64,000 nucleotides of DNA, from assembly GCA_031216445.1 (NCBI GenBank), contig CM062219.1:10574501-10638500 (forward strand), given 5' to 3'. The DNA is from Lateolabrax maculatus (Eukaryota; Chordata; Actinopteri; Acropomatiformes; Lateolabracidae). The notes beneath the pieces were generated by a model. That model made no database searches. It saw only the letters and a program-made list of their open reading frames with translations, and was not told the origin of the DNA. Positions within the stretch are counted from its first letter, which is position 1. Every line of letters starts with the position of its first letter. Positions 39,990 to 51,432 of this stretch are shown here, piece after piece. The position numbers and the translations under genes were made by a program.

Positions 39990-40700
39990 GTTACTTTGAC
40001 CGCAAACTCAACTCGCGTCTTCATCTCCGTCCTCGGATCAGACGTCGAGACGCACCGAGCGGCGATCGTGGCACCAATTACCGACAAGCATCCTCATCAT
40101 CACCGGACTCCACCAGTGACTCTGGCGGAGGTCCCGCCGATCGCAGCAAAAAAACAAAAAACAAAAAACAGATAACGGACTCCTCCGGGCTCAGAGAGGG
40201 GAAAGCTTCAGCTGCGCTCCGGACCAGGCTACTGACGCAAAGTGTCCTTACCGTCTCCCCCTCCGCTTCAACAGCAGCTCCGCGACATCCCGCTCTGCCT
40301 CGATCTGAACCGGACTGTCGTCTCTCTACATTCTCCTCTGGCTTGCGACAGAGTTTCCCGAGTGTACCGCGCGTTATTTCGGGGCTGGTTTTAGTGAATC
40401 TGGCTGAACGTCCTGCGCACAGCTCCCACCTCCGACGTCCTGGAGAAGTGCACGGCAGTACGCGCGGCTCGCCCGCTACTCTCAGGACAGTTTCCCACCA
40501 GTAACGCTCAACTCAAGACGCTCAACACTGAGTGCACGTCTCCTGCCGTCCGTCTTTAACCCCAAACAGTGTGACTGCTGCACCGGAGTTGTGATCATGC
40601 AACAAAGTATGCACCAAGTGTCTGTGTGCCCGGTGGCTGTGGTTTCTTCTGTCCCTATGCAGATGCGCACTGTTCCCTTCTTACTTGCAGGTGAAAGTGT
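39990..40700 (-). promoter_or_regulatory. CpG-rich block, candidate bmpr1b promoter and untranslated first exon
   Basis: The block is much richer in G+C and CpG than the AT-rich flanks (for example 40010-40150 and 40360-40480). It lies about 1.6 kb beyond the pdlim5 stop. On the minus strand a donor GAGACG before GTAAGG ends a possible exon at 40252. That direction would join it to the exon at 4335-4575. No TATA box or start site could be fixed. A plus-strand 210-codon frame crosses it but has no domain and runs through a poly-T tract. The direction is inferred. Confidence 0.45.
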
Positions 40701-41654
40701 ATGAGGCAGCTCATGCTGGCGCCTGTCTGCCTGCCTGCTAAACTTCTCTGAATAATTACTGTCACGACTATAGATTTATCAAGAGTCCAAGATGCATCAG
40801 CTCTTGGCTGCGATGCTTTCTGTGCATTGACAAACGCATAAAAAGTGCATAAAACATAAACAGGAGGAAGAGTTGTTTTTCAGTGTTTCAGTCTACTGAT
40901 AGCCACAAAGGATATGATAAGATTTAAAAAGCTATATGACATACTCCAGAGCTTTTATTATGGTATTTAATGTTGAACCTTTTTGTATGAAATGAAAGTA
41001 AGGAGAGAGATGCTTATTTATGCACAGTTCCAATGAGAAATCCATTGCACAACTGCATAGGCCTACAGTTTTTTTTTTTTTTTTTTTTTTGTATTCAAAG
41101 AAATTGTGCAAGAAAAAGGAAAACTGAAATATATATTTACATTGTTTTGTGTTAATTGAACAAATCCTATCACAACCTCACAATCAGTTAGAGAAAATAC
41201 AGTATAACAAAGTCCTGATGGGTAAAAAACGGCATGAACGCTGCAACAGTGGAGGGTGCGAATCCTCAATGTTTACGAAAAACAATGAAAAAGACATTTG
41301 CACAGAGATGATCAATATATATTTCAAATTGTATGCATTTTAATGACAGGAACTAGCTGAATGAAGTACAGTGGAAGCATGCTCATGAACTATTTTGTCC
41401 CTGAATTATAGGCATCACAAATTATACATAAACAACAGAACATAACTACTCAATCTGTTATGAAGTCATATCCGTAATGGCCAGACTGAACTTTGTCCTT
41501 GTCTATAATTTTTATGCATTAACAATGAAACTTGACCTTTAATTTACACACTGCTGTCCACATTACTTTTTTGTGCTTTCATTTACTGGGCATGGTTACA
41601 TACCACATTACTTTAAAACAATAAAATATTCATTATATAAAATTTTCCCATAAT
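40701..41654. other. Intergenic stretch between pdlim5 and the CpG-rich block
   Basis: AT-rich with a 20+ nt poly-T tract near 41070-41090. I see no gene in it. Confidence 0.5.
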
Positions 41655-42253
41655 AATACAACATTTCCCATTTTTATTCTGAAGGCCAGATGCCCATATG
41701 ATAAGTCTTTTTGTTGCCAGAATGCATGTTGACTGACCAATCATTGCTTACAAATAAATAATTTTTATATATCATAATTTCTAAACCGTTCACTCGCTTT
41801 ACTAATAGCATATATTTCGACATCAATATATTTCTAATACTGTATGTGACCCCCGAGGGGCTCAGTAGGTCATTGCAGTAAACTATCCTATTCTGTGTTA
41901 AACAAAAATTCCCCTCAAGAGCCAAACACACATCCAGCACAAATAAAAAGCTCAGTACAAACATGTGTGTATTAAAAATCCACTTGCACAGATATTGAAC
42001 TGGAAGGGAGCTAACAGTGTATTGAAATCTTCTCCTGCATATTAATCTATAAAAGTGATATGACATAACAATAATGTATTAGAGCAAAAATAAAGCTTAC
42101 AGTGGAACCTCTGACCCAATGTTATTCTAACAGAATACACAAACAGATAAATCAGATCAGCTTTAATTATGAAAATATTTAACATCTGACTGAACTATAA
42201 TTTGCTGTAAACTGACACTGACGCCCTGTCCCACTCATATTGATGGAGGCAGG
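41655..42253 (-). other. pdlim5: Probable pdlim5 3' untranslated region
   Basis: This AT-rich, non-coding sequence follows the stop. The first AATAAA on the minus strand lies at 41673-41678, so the left edge of about 41655 is an estimate. A 130-codon open frame on the same strand inside it has no recognisable motif and is taken as chance. Confidence 0.55.
41673..41678 (-). terminator. pdlim5: Candidate pdlim5 polyadenylation signal (AATAAA)
   Basis: A canonical hexamer on the minus strand about 580 nt after the stop codon. The choice rests on position only. Confidence 0.45.
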
Positions 42254-42343
42254 TCAGATGTTGACAGTGTGGGCATGTTTCTTGCACAAAGCCTTGTCTT
42301 TTTTGGAGAAGAACGCCTGACCTTCCAGATTAGTAGAGCAGAC
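42254..42343 (-). CDS. pdlim5: pdlim5 terminal coding exon (end of LIM3, stop)
   Basis: The acceptor is TCTCTCCACAG. It reads VCSTNLEGQAFFSKKDKALC, then KKHAHTVNI and TGA at 42254-42256. LEGQ-FFSKKDK-LCKKHAH-VN is the conserved C-terminus of the Enigma family (human PDLIM5 ends KKHAHSVNF). Confidence 0.95.
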   Translation of the reverse strand, partial: VCSTNLEGQAFFSKKDKALCKKHAHTVNI

Positions 42344-45300
42344 CTGTGGAGAGAGTCAAAGATGTACAGAAGGGGTGTTGTTATTCACACAATCTTCTTA
42401 TTTTTAGATCTAACTCTTGTTGTTGCTGTGAACGTTATCGTCTCCTGGACCTACCGCACACACAAAGCAGGTGTCATGCCAGGTGAATCCTAGAGCCTCC
42501 AGGAACTTGTCCCCCGCCTCGATGGGGAAGTCACAGCCGTGGCAGTTGGTCCCAAACAGCTTGTAGTAGTCTGAGAGAATAGTACATTGACAACATTTTA
42601 TTCTCTTTGCACAAATGGTTTGCTTCGCAACATTTTATTTACTTTTGTGGGCTTCCTACTGTACCTTGTTCACAGTATGGCTGTCCATCCTCCATGTGAA
42701 ACATGTTGCCTTTGATTGGCTGTTGGCAGGCAGCACAGACAAAACAGGACACATGCCAGGTCTGTTTCAGGGCATTCATCACTTCCTGTAGAGAAAATAG
42801 AAGAAATAAATGAGAAACAGCTTCTTGAGATTAATATTATTATATGTCCTCACATGATCGATCAAATAATATAAGGACAGTAAACAAAGTTTTTGTAAAT
42901 GCAACGAAGACTCAAAAGTTCATACTATAATTAGCATTAAGTTTATAATCACATTCACTGCGATGAAGCATCCAGCCTCTGCTTTATTTCTTTAAGTGAT
43001 GAAGAACAATGAATGATGTTTAAAGTGTTAGTAAAGAAAGTGATTTTAGTACAAGGAAACTAAGGCAGGGAACAATATCCCTTCAGTTTCATAACTCACC
43101 CCCAGAATCTTCTGGTGGCAGCAGGCGCAGGTGGGAGCGAAAAATTGCTCGTAGCAATGTTCGCAGTACACCTTGCCCCTCTCCTCCACAAAGCCATGGT
43201 CTGCCAGGGAGGAGTGGCAGTGAGCACAGTTGAATTCCTCGGGGTGCCATGACATGCCCATGGCCACAAGGAATGGGCCCCTGGTAAGAATGGGCAAGGC
43301 ACAGAGGTTTTAAGGAAAATGATTCCAACATGAAAAAAGAAACTCCTCAAACTAAGTTTTTTAAGTTTTAGACAAACATTCTGCACAATTAGTAGAATTG
43401 TACACTCTTTTGAATTCTCTAATCAATGAGAAAAAGAAGGAAAAAAAAATATTGTTCCAAAGTTCCAAACAGAAATGCAGTTTTTTTTTTATTTATTTAC
43501 CTGATGACATTGTTGCACTTGCTGCACATTGGGGTGCGTGTGCCGGCTGGGATGTGCTCAGCACGCTGCACATGAGAGTTGAGGTCCTGTGGATGTGGCT
43601 GTGGGGTGGGGCGGTCTGGACCTTTGGGAGCAGGGTTTGCAACTTTGCCAAATGAAGGAGCTGCTCTACCCTTAGGAAAACCTAAACCAGCAGGGAAAAT
43701 AAAATGGTTCAGTATTCAAATGGAAAAATAGCTGGTCCCGTGTACTAGATAAACAAAAGATACAACAAAATGTGCCTTCCAAAACTTAAAATTAATAAAC
43801 ACTTGAGCAGAACATATGTGCACACTTTAGGTGTGTGTTGTCAGATAATAAATGGGAACGATTTGATGATCTCTAGCCTCCATGCCTGAAGCATGATACA
43901 GCTGGGTGCGACAGAGCCACCCCACCCAGCCCAGACGAGGGATAAATGTTTCCAACTGAGGGAAACAACACATTCCCAGAGTCAGAGGAGACACCTGGAA
44001 AAATAATCTTCCTCATCTCAAAACATATGGAGAGGACGCACAGTTTTTCAAATCTCTTTCACAGTGCAAAGACGCATCCCGGACGGAGGTCAGTGCTGTC
44101 CGCCCTCAGGGGGAGTGCTCGAGGGTAAAGGCATGGGGGACAGAGACACTACTGAAAGAGAACACTGTTATCAAAGACTTAGGAGGTCAAAGGACAAGTG
44201 CTCCCTAAATTTCTTTGTAACGAAGAGCAAACAAACTGAATAAACAGAGCGGGGCACTAGCGGGATGTGAAAAGACTGTGGGAGTGGGTTTAATAGGAAG
44301 AAAGATACTAGAGTGTAAGTGTGATGGAGAGAGGTATGGGCTCCGAATAGGGATACAAAGAAAGTTCTCTCAGAGATTTTATGAGTTGATAGTTATTGGC
44401 TAAAATAATGCTTCTGTTATGGTTAATTTCAAGAGCTGCTTTTAATCTAAACACCTGTAGCAAATTTCCTGTGACATTATCAAACATAATTATGCCTAAA
44501 ATATCCAAATTACAGAACACTTATTTTAGCAGGGCCATAGCTACAATTAAGGAGGTGATGTACTTGGTATTTTCTTCACGGAATTTAAGGGGCTTAGCAA
44601 CCTGGGAGGCGTTTATAATTAACATTTTAGAGTTTAAATTTGGCTACTTCTAGTCCAACAACAAAAAAAAGAACTTTAATCGTGTCAGTATGGAGAAGGT
44701 TTTGAGATAGCATTTAGACCTTCTTCTTGGACCTCTTGGGAAATAAAATAACAGAAAATATAATCAAACAGTTAGCTGAAAATATAAAAAATGGATAAAT
44801 GTGTGACCTCACTACTGTAGCCTGGTGTCTGTTTCTCTTCCAATTTCAAATAATGACAGTGATGGTATAAAGTCATAGAAAGTGTGTGAATCATGCAGTC
44901 AATAAAATGTGTTCTTCAGAGGAGAAAATAGAGAAAATGTGCAAGCGGATGATAAACGTACTCCTCAGATATTAAACACATCTGTAAATGATATCATGAT
45001 TTAGCATCTACAATCCATTAAGTTATGTTAGATTGAAAGAGTCACATTTAATGCAGTAGTGATGCAGAGAATAATGCTAGAGTCAAAATATTATTCACTG
45101 GCACTATATAAGCCTATCCATGTGAAAGCTGGTACAATGAGGTGGAAGGCAACAAGCTGTCAGCCTAAACGAATCCTTTGGCAAGGGCAAAGATGATAAG
45201 TGAAACAGACAGATGTAAGTCTGTCATTGCTGTCTTGCTGTATGAGGAAGATAAGGAGAAAAAAGTCAGCATGAGAAGACATCCAAACTGAATCACAGCA

Positions 45301-48300
45301 GGACTTCAAATCTCTGTTTTGTCTGTTCTGTCTCTCTAAATCCAGAGACAGGGGGGTGGAAAGCAATGCAGAGGAGTCACTTTGACAAACTATATATGTA
45401 TTTTATTATAGGCCCTATGCATAAAAGTTTAATGTGATTTATAGCATCTTTAAAACATGTACAGACTAAATATTTTACTAATTTTCATGCTTTAGATGAT
45501 GCTGGCAGTTACAAATAATGAATTCATGTAAATACATGTAAAGGTCACGTAGCACATTCCAGATACATTACCCTGCCTTATTTTACATGACCACTATGAT
45601 ATACATGCTTGTTTACTTGAACTCAAGTGTGTGTTAATCTGATAAATAACACAGCCAACAGAGAACTTACTGTGGCCTCTCCTGCTCTCACCTTGTGGCA
45701 CCTCTCAGCAGCCATTTCTTAAAAGGCCTATAGGGAAATACGCTAGGGCACATAGTGTATCTGTTCATGTATGAGTGCATACTTGTGTCTTAGTATTGCT
45801 AATAATGACCCCTGACTGATGCCTTTCAGCAAATATTTTCCCTGACCAGCTCGAATTCTTGTGGCACGGATTGCTGTATTTAAAGAGCAGCTTTTACACA
45901 AAATAGAATACATAATTCTCAATTTCACAATCTATTTAACTAAGGTGATCTTGGGAAAAGCCATTAATCTGAGCTCATTAACGGAAAACCTCTGGTTTTT
46001 ATAGAGCTCATAATCTTAACTGGCTTAGTGTCAGGTATTAAACCTGCAATAAATGTTATGGCTGAGCAGTGGTTTAAAAGAATGGGGCTGCCCTCTGTAG
46101 GCTAGAATAAGCAACTACATAAAATAAATTGTACGTTCCTGGCAGAAGCAGAACCACAACTATTTATGTGGCAGTAAATAACAGAAGTAGAGGAGGATTT
46201 CTGAATGTGTTCCTCTACCTGATGGACCTCCGGGCTGGGAGGAAGACTTGTTCTGGGCTGCTGGGCTCTTGAACGCGGAGGCGGGGACGACGTTGCCATT
46301 CCTCGGTGCTGCTGCAGATTTGGAATATGTTTTTGCTGCAGGCAAGGTGTGCACTGTGGGAGTGGTTTTGTCAACTGCCTCACTAGGGAACAGATACATA
46401 CATTTTTTTAACTCACTATAACACACACATGGGCGCGCCCACACACACACACACAAACACAAACACACACACACATTTGTATGTACATATACTGCAAATT
46501 CTCTTCAGTGAAAACACTGCAGCGTAGCTCTTTCTGACTGATTGTGATGCACCTTCTGTCTGGTATGGTATTTTTGTACTGTGTTCTTACAGTATAAAGA
46601 TATTTAGGTACAAACGGTGGCAAATCAATGAATAAGGAAGAAATCTAAGAATGGGACTGTGCCACCAGTTGAACTGAACCTCCAGTACAGACAAATGCTC
46701 AGTGTGATCTGGTTAACTGAAGGGTCTTCCACCACAGCTCCTAACGTTTGCAATGAGTTGGTTGGAATCTCAGTGACACATGCAAACAATCAAGTAATGG
46801 GGCACTTTCAAATAAGGATATGCACCACTGCCCTCTGTCCATATGTTTTTTCAATTACTGACATAAGGACATAAGGAAACAATTAATGGGGGTGATGCCA
46901 CAGTATCTACTCTACTCACCCTGTAGCTCACCCTCCAATCATTTCCAGAGATAACCAGCGGTATAATTTTAGTAGTGATTATTGATTTTATTTCCCTGAA
47001 AGAGCAAAGATGGAGAGACTTCGAGGCAGTGGTGGCAGTACAAAATGCGAGGAGTCACAATATATTTGGGTAGAAAATGAGAAGCACTAGTCTTTCTAGT
47101 CCCCACTTATTGTAAAAGCACAGCTTCAAGCTCAGAACCTCCTCTGAGCAGCAAAGGGTTCAAACTCAATAAAGGCTAAAATCTTGTTGCATGCATTTCT
47201 CAACTAGTGAAGATTTAATTGCACAGATAGACCAGTTGAGCAATGGAATTGCACCAAAAGGTTAACAATTTGTAACCTTGAAGCTGTTCAGTTTTTCAGC
47301 TGTATCACACCGCAAGTTTCTAACAACAGAGCATATTGTGCTGTCAACCACAGATTTATGGTTTTATGATTTATCATGGTTTTGATCTTGTCTTATGTAT
47401 TTTTTTTCTCTTATTCTGCCTGTTAGGTGTTTCTTTTTGAATGACATTAGAATCATGGCTACGCACGCAATGCAATCCCCTGCTGGTTTCATTTCTCAAA
47501 TGCGAGTACATTTACCAGTAACTATGGATAGATTGCTTTGGTGTCTGTGGCCTACCTAAAATCAAAATGATGGGAAACCTGAGTTCTTCCCAGTCTGAGT
47601 CACAATCTGCTTCTCTGTCTCTCCTCTCAAACCACATTTGCATTTCTCCCTGGCCATGTACTTTCCTTCAACTCTTCAGAGCTGCCATCCTCCAGCTGCC
47701 CACCAGATGCCCTCGGACTTTCCCTCCTTTCCTCATCATTTGTCTGTATCCTGTAAACCTGTAACCTGCCTGCTTTCCACTCGACTCGACTCGACTGGAT
47801 TTTCTGCCTGCTCCCTTTTGGATAACTTTGTCTGTTTCTGTTTTTCCAGTTTTGACCCTTGCTGGCCTCACTTACTCCGTAAGCCTATGTATCTTAGTTT
47901 TTACAATTAAATCACTGAACTCCATTGCCTCTGCCTTAGTCATCTACACTTGGGCCCTATCCCCTGTGGTCCGTTTACCCTGCACATACCAGTCATGACA
48001 AAAAAACAGACCATGTTTAAATTAAGGACATTAACAACAAATCCCTTCATATCATAGACCTTCATCTGCTGCAAATTTCTAATTGAAGTTTAAAGTTAAT
48101 TTTTTTCTGCCCGGCAAGAAGTAAAGAAGTAAAGAAGGAATGAAAGAGTAAAAAATAAGCAACAGCAGAAAAGAAAGAAAACTGTTTATTGAGGTAAAAT
48201 CATCAAAAGCTGAAAAATGAAACTTTGGTTTAGTGTAGGAAATGGAGGAAAAAGATACAGACATGCTCAGAAAAGATTACAGAAAGTATACAGAGGAAAG

Positions 48301-51300
48301 TGGAGAATCAGACATGAACACTACTGTATGCTACAAAGAAGTTAACATGTACACTGCAATATACTGTAAAGCTGCACACCATATCCATATTTACTTGCAT
48401 GTATGCATTTCATTTACATTTTGAAATATAATTACATACAGCAAGATCCCAAAATGAAACATATTATAACAATAAGTTATTTTATAATAGTTATTAACTA
48501 TGTTGGTATGCAAAAGGAGGCAATGTATGTTTAATAAGGGTCAAAATAAAATAAATAAAACATTAAATAAGACCTTGCTACACATTTAGCAGTCGTGCTG
48601 AAACATCATGATGCCAGTCTCTCAGCTTGTTGTACTTTTGTCCTATAACTTCTGGGTCCAACTTGTTTGCTCTGATTTGTCCAATAAAACAGGATTAAAA
48701 GGAAAAAAAGGAGAAAAAGGAAAAGTTGGAAGGTTGGACGGTTAAGATTGCAGAAGAAAAGTAAAAGATAACACAAGAGGGTGGATAGATGAGGGAAAAA
48801 TAGCAATACCACCATAAAATGGAGATGGAAATAAAATAAGAGACTTTCTCTTTGCAGATGTGTAATATCTGCCCTATTTTTAATAAGAATGCACTGAAGA
48901 AATATCATTAACAGAAGGAGAGCAGGAATCTCCTTCTGGCAGGGCTGCTATTACCCACAATACCCCTTAATTACCCCCCGCTTCCAGTGAGTGACACACT
49001 GATTGGTTGGGGATGTGGTACGGAGAGCAGACTGTGTTTACTGCAGATTAAATAAATGTAAGACTGAGAACAAAAGTAGCAATCACAGCCTATGCTGAGT
49101 TTATGGCAGTCAACCATCTTCCTCAAAGAACTCTCAATGTGGTTTTTCCAAATTAAGCCTTAAATTAAGCATGATACTGTGGGACCATAAGATCAGGAAA
49201 TCAGGGCTTAACTCGGAATCAGAGGCTCCTAGGCATGCTTACATGAGTACTCTGAGTGCCAATTCGGAATTTGAAACCTCTATGATCAAGAAATTACAGC
49301 AACAACACCATTGGTAAAGACACACATTACTTCCTGCAAAAGTACTCACAGACGAGAGAAATGTAGAGACAGAGAGCAAACACATACCAGATTTGATTAT
49401 ATCAAAAACCACCAACCACTTACTTCTTTCCACTGTTCTCTGGAGCTTGCTCTGGAGCGGTGAAGAGAGAAAACACAGATGAAAATAAAGTCAAATGTAT
49501 AATAAATGGTCACTGAGAATATGTGGAATCACAAAGTAAAAACAGAAAACTGTAGGTTCATCTTCTCACAGCAGGGACTACATGAATGAGTGAGTGCCGT
49601 CCCTACTTCCTGGACCTATCCCCCAATTGTTCACAGTTCCAGAAACACCCTAACATATTGGATATACATGAAATGTTCAAAGCTCATCACATGTTCCACA
49701 CTAGTCTGGAAACATAATTTGACAAAAAAAGGGACAAATCTCTCATCTTACTTCATTCTAATAAGCGAGTTACTGAAAACGTCATTTTGCATCAGTTAAA
49801 CAGATCCGCACAGACGCAACCCCTCCGAAGGGAGAGAGGCCCAAAGCCGCAGCCTGCTCATGTAACCATCAATGTCGCTTATAGTCAAAACAGTAATATA
49901 AAAAATATATTAAATCATACGGTGATGAAAGCTTTCTTAAACTACTGTGACTAAAGAAACTATATTATCACTGTAATCTGCAGAGGATGGTGAATTAAGT
50001 TTTGAAAAAAGAAATATGACTATAAAACAGGGACATTATTATGGTCATATTAAAGCTTCTTAAGAATATATGTTGCAAAGATTACCCCTAAATTGGAAAC
50101 CTTTGGATACATTTGTACTGTGATTCAGCCTAAAGTGGTTTAATGGATCTAAAATGAACTGATGACAATACCGAGCTGAGCCTCATATTTATATAATACT
50201 CAGATAATTCCTAAAATTATACTCAGCCAGTTTCAACATTTAAAGAAAACACACATACAGTGATAAGCTTCATTAACAACCTATCTAAGGCCATGTAAGC
50301 ACATTGAGGTTGGTACCATTTTCAGTGCCGGTGAGCTGGGCCAGGATACGGAAGGAGCGGGACTGGGAGGTGCCAGTCCGTGGATGCCAGTCCTCCGTGT
50401 CCTCAATCAGACGCTTCTTGCTGGCATCGCTCAGTGGGGATGCATGATTCTCAGGCTCCTCAACCGGTTTCCTGTACAATCAACCAAGAAATGATGACGT
50501 TACAGACATGGAAAGCATCTGTGTTTTGAACATGAATCAGTGAGATCATCACTGCTGAAAACAACTGTTAAAACAATCAACAGTGTTAAATATCAACCGT
50601 TCAGTATAACAGAACCTCTACCACAGGATTACAACGTTCCAGTTTGTACACACACGCAAACTCACAAGCAACTAACATTCATAGTAACAACCAACAGACA
50701 TACAGTATATACTGTATTATGCAGTGAGTGCTCCACATTGAATCAAGAGTGCAGCTTGTTTCACAGTATACCCGAGACTGGTGTTAGATTTCACTATTAC
50801 CTCCTAGGTCTAGCTGGAGGTGGAGTTCTGCAGGTGAGCAATGAGAAGGTAGTGAAGAAACAATCACAAATTTAAAAGTAACATTAAGTTCAAAGTATAC
50901 CGTACTGCACTGTTTCTGTGGGAAAATCAAGAAACTATTCTGACCTATACTTACTTAAGACTTCTCTGAGGCTCACTATTGGAAAGGAAAACCACAGAGT
51001 AGAAGTCAGCCAGATAGTAAAAGTGTGGGAACATATAAAGGGTTCTGATTTAAAACAGTAAAAAAAGTGAATAGCAGTTAGATTTACTATACTAAAATGG
51101 TGAAAATAAAGACACCGACTGCATATTAACAACAGTGAATGTTTGAGAGATGAAAGTGACAGTGACCATATCTCACCACAAGGTGGGGGTAATGTGCTTT
51201 GAAAATAAAGGATCAGCTTTTCTTCCTAAAATAATTTTTACAGTAATCTAGAAAGCAATAATATTTATGGTGAGTTTACAAGCACAGTTTAGTTTAAGCG

Positions 51301-51384
51301 CTGTTTCAAACTGTGAGTCAATTTAATGTCAAAAGTCCAAGCATGTACAATTTTTTATTCTGTGTGGGTTTGTTTCTGTGTGCG

Positions 51385-51432
<48 letters not shown>

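Larger units (their letters stand above)
46383..49423. other. pdlim5: pdlim5 intron in the linker region
   Basis: A 3 kb intron. It has a (CA)n tract at 46440-46474 close to the acceptor and a retroelement-like segment at about 47640-48000. No additional exon was recognised. Confidence 0.65.

Noticed and set aside
39872..40504. 210-codon plus-strand open frame across the CpG-rich block
   Set aside because: It reads through a poly-T/pyrimidine tract, is Ser/Arg/Pro-rich with no domain, and is explained by the lack of stop codons in CpG-rich DNA. It is better read as untranslated exon or promoter.
41674..42066. 130-codon minus-strand open frame
   Set aside because: It lies inside the pdlim5 3' untranslated region and shows no recognisable motif.
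51177..51196. Possible 20-nt pdlim5 exon with GTGAGATA donor
   Set aside because: Its length would break the reading frame, it cannot be combined with neighbouring microexons to restore it, and the acceptor is only fair.
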